In this document: positions 12,647 to 15,483 of the stretch, piece by piece | How positions within the stretch are numbered: position 1 is the stretch's first letter | How the letters are laid out: each line of letters opens with the position of its first letter | NCBI GenBank assembly: GCA_016209585.1 | Contig: JACQVU010000303.1 | Location: 1 to 15,483 of the forward strand | Length of the DNA: 15,483 nt | Direction of reading: 5' to 3' | Source of the DNA: Planctomycetota bacterium | Lineage (GTDB): Bacteria; Planctomycetota; UBA8742; JACQVU01 | Made by a program: the position numbers and the translations under genes | The notes under the pieces: generated by a model | The model's database searches: none | Told to the model about the DNA's origin: nothing | Seen by the model: the letters and a program-made list of their open reading frames with translations, nothing else

Positions 12647-15445
12647 CTAGCCGGGCGCGCGGGCCGCGCGGAACGTCACCGGGCGTCGGGCGCGCCTCGC
12701 GAGCATCTCAGCCGCCTGGCAGTCGGCGCCATGCGCGGCGCGCGCGTCCTGCGGAACCTCGGACAGGCGGGTGGACAGTTCCTCAGCCAAGGCACGGAGC
12801 CGGGCGGCCTCGCGGTTCAGCGGTTCGACGGCGTCGCAGATTTTCGCCCCCAGTTCCGGGTCGGGTTCGGTGGCGCCGGCGCCGGCGTACCTGTTCACGC
12901 GCTCGCGCCACAGGGCCGCCTGCATCTCCCAGGCCTCGTGGCCGGCGCGCAACCGCGCGACCAGCGCCTCGGCGTCAGGCCAGGCGCGCGCTTCGCGCCG
13001 GGCACTCTTTACTCGCTCCCCCACCTGTTGCGCGGCGGACAACCGCTGGAACTCGGCCTCCGGCAGGTGGGCGACGCCGCCGTCGGCGAACCCCACCCAG
13101 CGGCCGTCGCCGTGCCAGGGGCCGCGTTCGTAGAGCAGGATCGACCGCGGCTCCACGACCAACCCGCGCGCCAGGTCGGCCGGCGGAACGTAGACGTATG
13201 AGAACCGCGAACCGCCCTCGGCGCCGTCCCCGCCAGCCGTGACGCGGCTCGATGAACCGGATCCGCCCCGCGATCCCTTCGCGGGCGCGGGGCTGAACAT
13301 GATGTCGAACAGCGTGTCGGTGTCGGCGGGACAGGAGAGCACCTGCTGGCCAAAGCGGCCGAACGCGGGGTCGCCGACCAACTCCTCCAGCGTGCGGGGC
13401 GTTCCCCGGCCGCGGCCCTGGCCGGAGAGGCGCCGAACCAGCGCCTCCATCAGCGCCACCACGTTCGTGCGGCAGGTCTCAGCATTGCGCCGCTCCGCCT
13501 CGGCGTTCTGGAGGGGGATCATCGCCGCGACGTAGGCGCTCAGCGGGAGATTGGCGCGGAACTCCACCCGGCCCTCGCTTTCGGTCGCCAGAAGGGCGAG
13601 GCCGAAGTCCGGCGCCATGACCTTGTTGACCCTCTGGGAAAGCGAGCCGACCCCGTGTTTTCGCGGGAGATTCAGGTAGAAGAACTTGGTGGCGTCGCCC
13701 GCGCCTTCACGAAACAGGCTCTCGACCGGGGCGGCCTTGGCCAGCGGCTTGGCGCGCTGGTCGGCCACGGCGACGCAGGCGTGCAGGAACTCCTCGGAGC
13801 GGCAGGCCACCAGCGTGTCGCCGATCAGCGCCATGGAGGTCGGGGCGGTCTCCTCCGTCACCGTGAACAGCCGTCGCGGGGCGCCGTCGTGATCCAGACG
13901 TTGGGCGTGGACCTGTTCGGGATAGGCCTCCCTTGCCTTGGCCAGGGCGGCCTCGTACCGTGCGCCGGCGACCTCGGGGTTTTTCATCGGCGCGACGACC
14001 GCCGTCCGGGCGAGATCGTAGTTGCCCAGCAGCGGACCGAAGCCGTCCGGCTCGTTCAGGCGAGGCGCCGGCTCGATCCGCGCCATGCCCAGGCGGCGGT
14101 CGACACGGTAGCGGACATCTTCCGTCCGCGCCGGTCCCGGCGCGGGGCCGACGATGGCGATGTCGCCGCGCAGGTCTCCCGCCCACTCCCGCAATGGCGC
14201 GTAGAACTGCTTCTCGAACTCCGTGAGCCAGTCGTCGTACAGCGGCCGGCCGAAGTTCGCCTGCCGGCTCTTGAAGAACTGGTCGAGGCGCGCGAAGGCC
14301 GCCGCCGGGTCGGCGAAGGAGGCGAGGAACGCGAAATGGCAGTCGGCGGGTATCAGGTCCAGGAGGGCGCCGTTCAGCGGCCCGCCACGCGCCGCGGCGA
14401 AAAACCCGTGGGCGGCGTCCACCGCCAGTTCGCCGCTGGTCCCCGTCGTTGGCGCGCCGACGGGCCCCCCGGCGCTCTCCGTGGAGGTGAACGCCATGCC
14501 GAGCAGGGCGCCATAGTCGACCACGGCGTCGACGTTGTCGTGATGGGCGCGTTCCAGCGGATTGACCCGATACCCGCCGCGCGCCGAGAGCGCGCGGTCC
14601 GCCTCGCCCATCAGACGCGGCAGGTTGATGAAAGAACGCGCGCTCCCCGGCCCGGCCATCCGCGCCGCGGTCGCCTTCCACGCCGCCGTGGCTGACAGCG
14701 CGTTGGCCCGCTTGCGGTTGAACAGGTCGATGGTGTCGCGCGCCACGTTGGCGCTGTTGGCGATGAACAAGCGCCCCCCCAGCCGCATGAGATAGAGCCG
14801 CAGGCCAAGGTAGACCCGGTCGCGCTGGTAACTCAACACCGTCACGCCGTCATGCTCCATGTGGCGCGCGGCGTCGCGGAACTCGCGCGACAGGAAAACC
14901 TCGGGCAGCGCCTCATCGGCGTAGTCCAGCGCCAGCAGGAACTCGTTGCCCCCGCTCACCAGACCGAGTCGCACGGCGTCGCCGTTGGTGTCGTCGGTGG
15001 TGAGCTGCCCCGTGGTCTCGTTGCGCTTGACGCCCTCCTGATCCCGCACCACGCCCAGAGTCACCAGGTTCCAGAGAAACGGCGCGTGAACGTGAAACAA
15101 CACCAGCGCCGCCCGCCCCGAACGGGAGAAAAGCGCGCGGATCGCCTCGGGCTTCGTCTTGAGCGCGTCGTACTTCACCACGTTGGCAAGAAGGGCATCG
15201 GCGTAGAGCCGCAACTCCTCCAAGGCGGCTCCGCCCGGCACGAACCCCGGCCATGCGGCCACCCGATCAAAAAGCGTCGCCGGGTCGTCGAACTCCACCA
15301 ACACCGTGGCGTCGTCCGAAACCAGGTCCGCCAATGGCCGCGGCTCCGGCGGGGGCGGCGCACCCGGCGCCACGTTCAGCGCCAGCGCCACGCCGATCAC
15401 GGCCAACGCCGCGCGCGCGGCCGTTCGTGCCTTCCGTCCGCCCAC
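12647..15445 (-). CDS. Large secreted protein with an H-X9-DG motif, function unknown
   Basis: This 932-residue protein has an export signal (basic MGGRKARTAAR, then a hydrophobic core at about 12-27 ending in Ala/Pro). The long middle part (about 38-640) contains LADLVSDDATVLVEFDDPATLFDRVAAW, which resembles the opening of large periplasmic proteins (DUF3352-like) common in planctomycetes; that match is tentative. The segment from VLSCPADTDTLF to FADGG carries His778-x9-Asp788-Gly789. This is the spacing of the H-X9-DG domain usually found at the C-terminus of PVC-group pseudopilins, here with an upstream Cys-Pro-x-Asp and SYVYVPP as in those proteins. No pilin-type N-terminus is present, and about 140 helical residues follow the motif. 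The start is GTG, supported by GAGGTGA four bases upstream. It is the first gene of the minus-strand run within this window. Confidence 0.8.
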   Translation of the reverse strand: MGGRKARTAARAALAVIGVALALNVAPGAPPPPEPRPLADLVSDDATVLVEFDDPATLFDRVAAWPGFVPGGAALEELRLYADALLANVVKYDALKTKPEAIRALFSRSGRAALVLFHVHAPFLWNLVTLGVVRDQEGVKRNETTGQLTTDDTNGDAVRLGLVSGGNEFLLALDYADEALPEVFLSREFRDAARHMEHDGVTVLSYQRDRVYLGLRLYLMRLGGRLFIANSANVARDTIDLFNRKRANALSATAAWKATAARMAGPGSARSFINLPRLMGEADRALSARGGYRVNPLERAHHDNVDAVVDYGALLGMAFTSTESAGGPVGAPTTGTSGELAVDAAHGFFAAARGGPLNGALLDLIPADCHFAFLASFADPAAAFARLDQFFKSRQANFGRPLYDDWLTEFEKQFYAPLREWAGDLRGDIAIVGPAPGPARTEDVRYRVDRRLGMARIEPAPRLNEPDGFGPLLGNYDLARTAVVAPMKNPEVAGARYEAALAKAREAYPEQVHAQRLDHDGAPRRLFTVTEETAPTSMALIGDTLVACRSEEFLHACVAVADQRAKPLAKAAPVESLFREGAGDATKFFYLNLPRKHGVGSLSQRVNKVMAPDFGLALLATESEGRVEFRANLPLSAYVAAMIPLQNAEAERRNAETCRTNVVALMEALVRRLSGQGRGRGTPRTLEELVGDPAFGRFGQQVLSCPADTDTLFDIMFSPAPAKGSRGGSGSSSRVTAGGDGAEGGSRFSYVYVPPADLARGLVVEPRSILLYERGPWHGDGRWVGFADGGVAHLPEAEFQRLSAAQQVGERVKSARREARAWPDAEALVARLRAGHEAWEMQAALWRERVNRYAGAGATEPDPELGAKICDAVEPLNREAARLRALAEELSTRLSEVPQDARAAHGADCQAAEMLARRARRPVTFRAARAPG

Positions 15446-15449
15446 GGTC

Positions 15450-15456
15450 TCACCTC
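15450..15456 (-). promoter_or_regulatory. Ribosome binding site of the 932-residue secreted protein
   Basis: On the minus strand GAGGTGA is followed by four bases (GACC) and then the GTG start at 15445. This is the strongest Shine-Dalgarno candidate in the window and supports the GTG start. Confidence 0.55.
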
Positions 15457-15463
15457 TCTCTCC

Positions 15464-15483
15464 CCGACCCCCGACCCCTGACC
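15464..15483 (+). repeat. Heptad repeat array, cut by the window end
   Basis: Two perfect CCGACCC units (15464-15470, 15471-15477) are followed by CTGACC at the last base of the window. The period and CYGANNN register match the arrays at 4433 and 8303. It lies 18 bases upstream of the minus-strand secreted-protein gene and may continue beyond the window. Confidence 0.55.

Overview
This is high-GC bacterial DNA with long open genes on both strands. Several features point to a planctomycete or a related PVC-group bacterium: Rieske and split cytochrome b genes followed by a giant multiheme cytochrome c, a secreted protein carrying an H-X9-DG motif, few clear Shine-Dalgarno sites, and Pro/Ala-rich N-terminal extensions. 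The taxonomic assignment is inference; the window holds no rRNA or other marker gene.

Layout. Positions 2-1616 (+) hold the 3' part of a Gfo/Idh/MocA-type NAD(P) sugar dehydrogenase and an SDR dehydrogenase that resembles BadH. After a 158-base gap come the four genes of a respiratory complex (1775-8201, +): Rieske protein, b6-type cytochrome b N-terminal half, a six-helix cytochrome b C-terminal half, and a 1243-residue membrane-anchored cytochrome c with seven CxxCH motifs and one CX4CH motif. An ISC-type [2Fe-2S] ferredoxin follows at 8336-8749 (+). The remaining five genes all lie on the minus strand (15445 down to 8763). In transcription order they are a 932-residue secreted protein with an H-X9-DG motif, a tail-anchored coiled-coil protein, a radical SAM/SPASM protein, a calcineurin-like phosphoesterase, and a divergent RNase HII-like protein that meets the ferredoxin gene tail to tail.

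How the genes work together. The 1775-8201 cluster reads as one quinol-oxidising bc-type complex. Quinol would be oxidised at the Rieske/cytochrome b site, and the octaheme protein would take the place of cytochrome c1 or f. That protein looks modular: three closely spaced hemes near the N-terminus, then five class-I-like units, each followed by a candidate methionine ligand. The nearby dehydrogenases and the ferredoxin have no demonstrable link to it.

The main signal outside genes is a family of short arrays with a 7-base period (core CYGANNN) in the gaps next to gene starts. They lie at 4433-4467, 8303-8323 (opposite orientation) and 15464-15483 (cut by the window edge), with a possible two-unit relic at 1762-1775. 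No tRNA, rRNA, CRISPR array, insertion sequence or integrase was seen.
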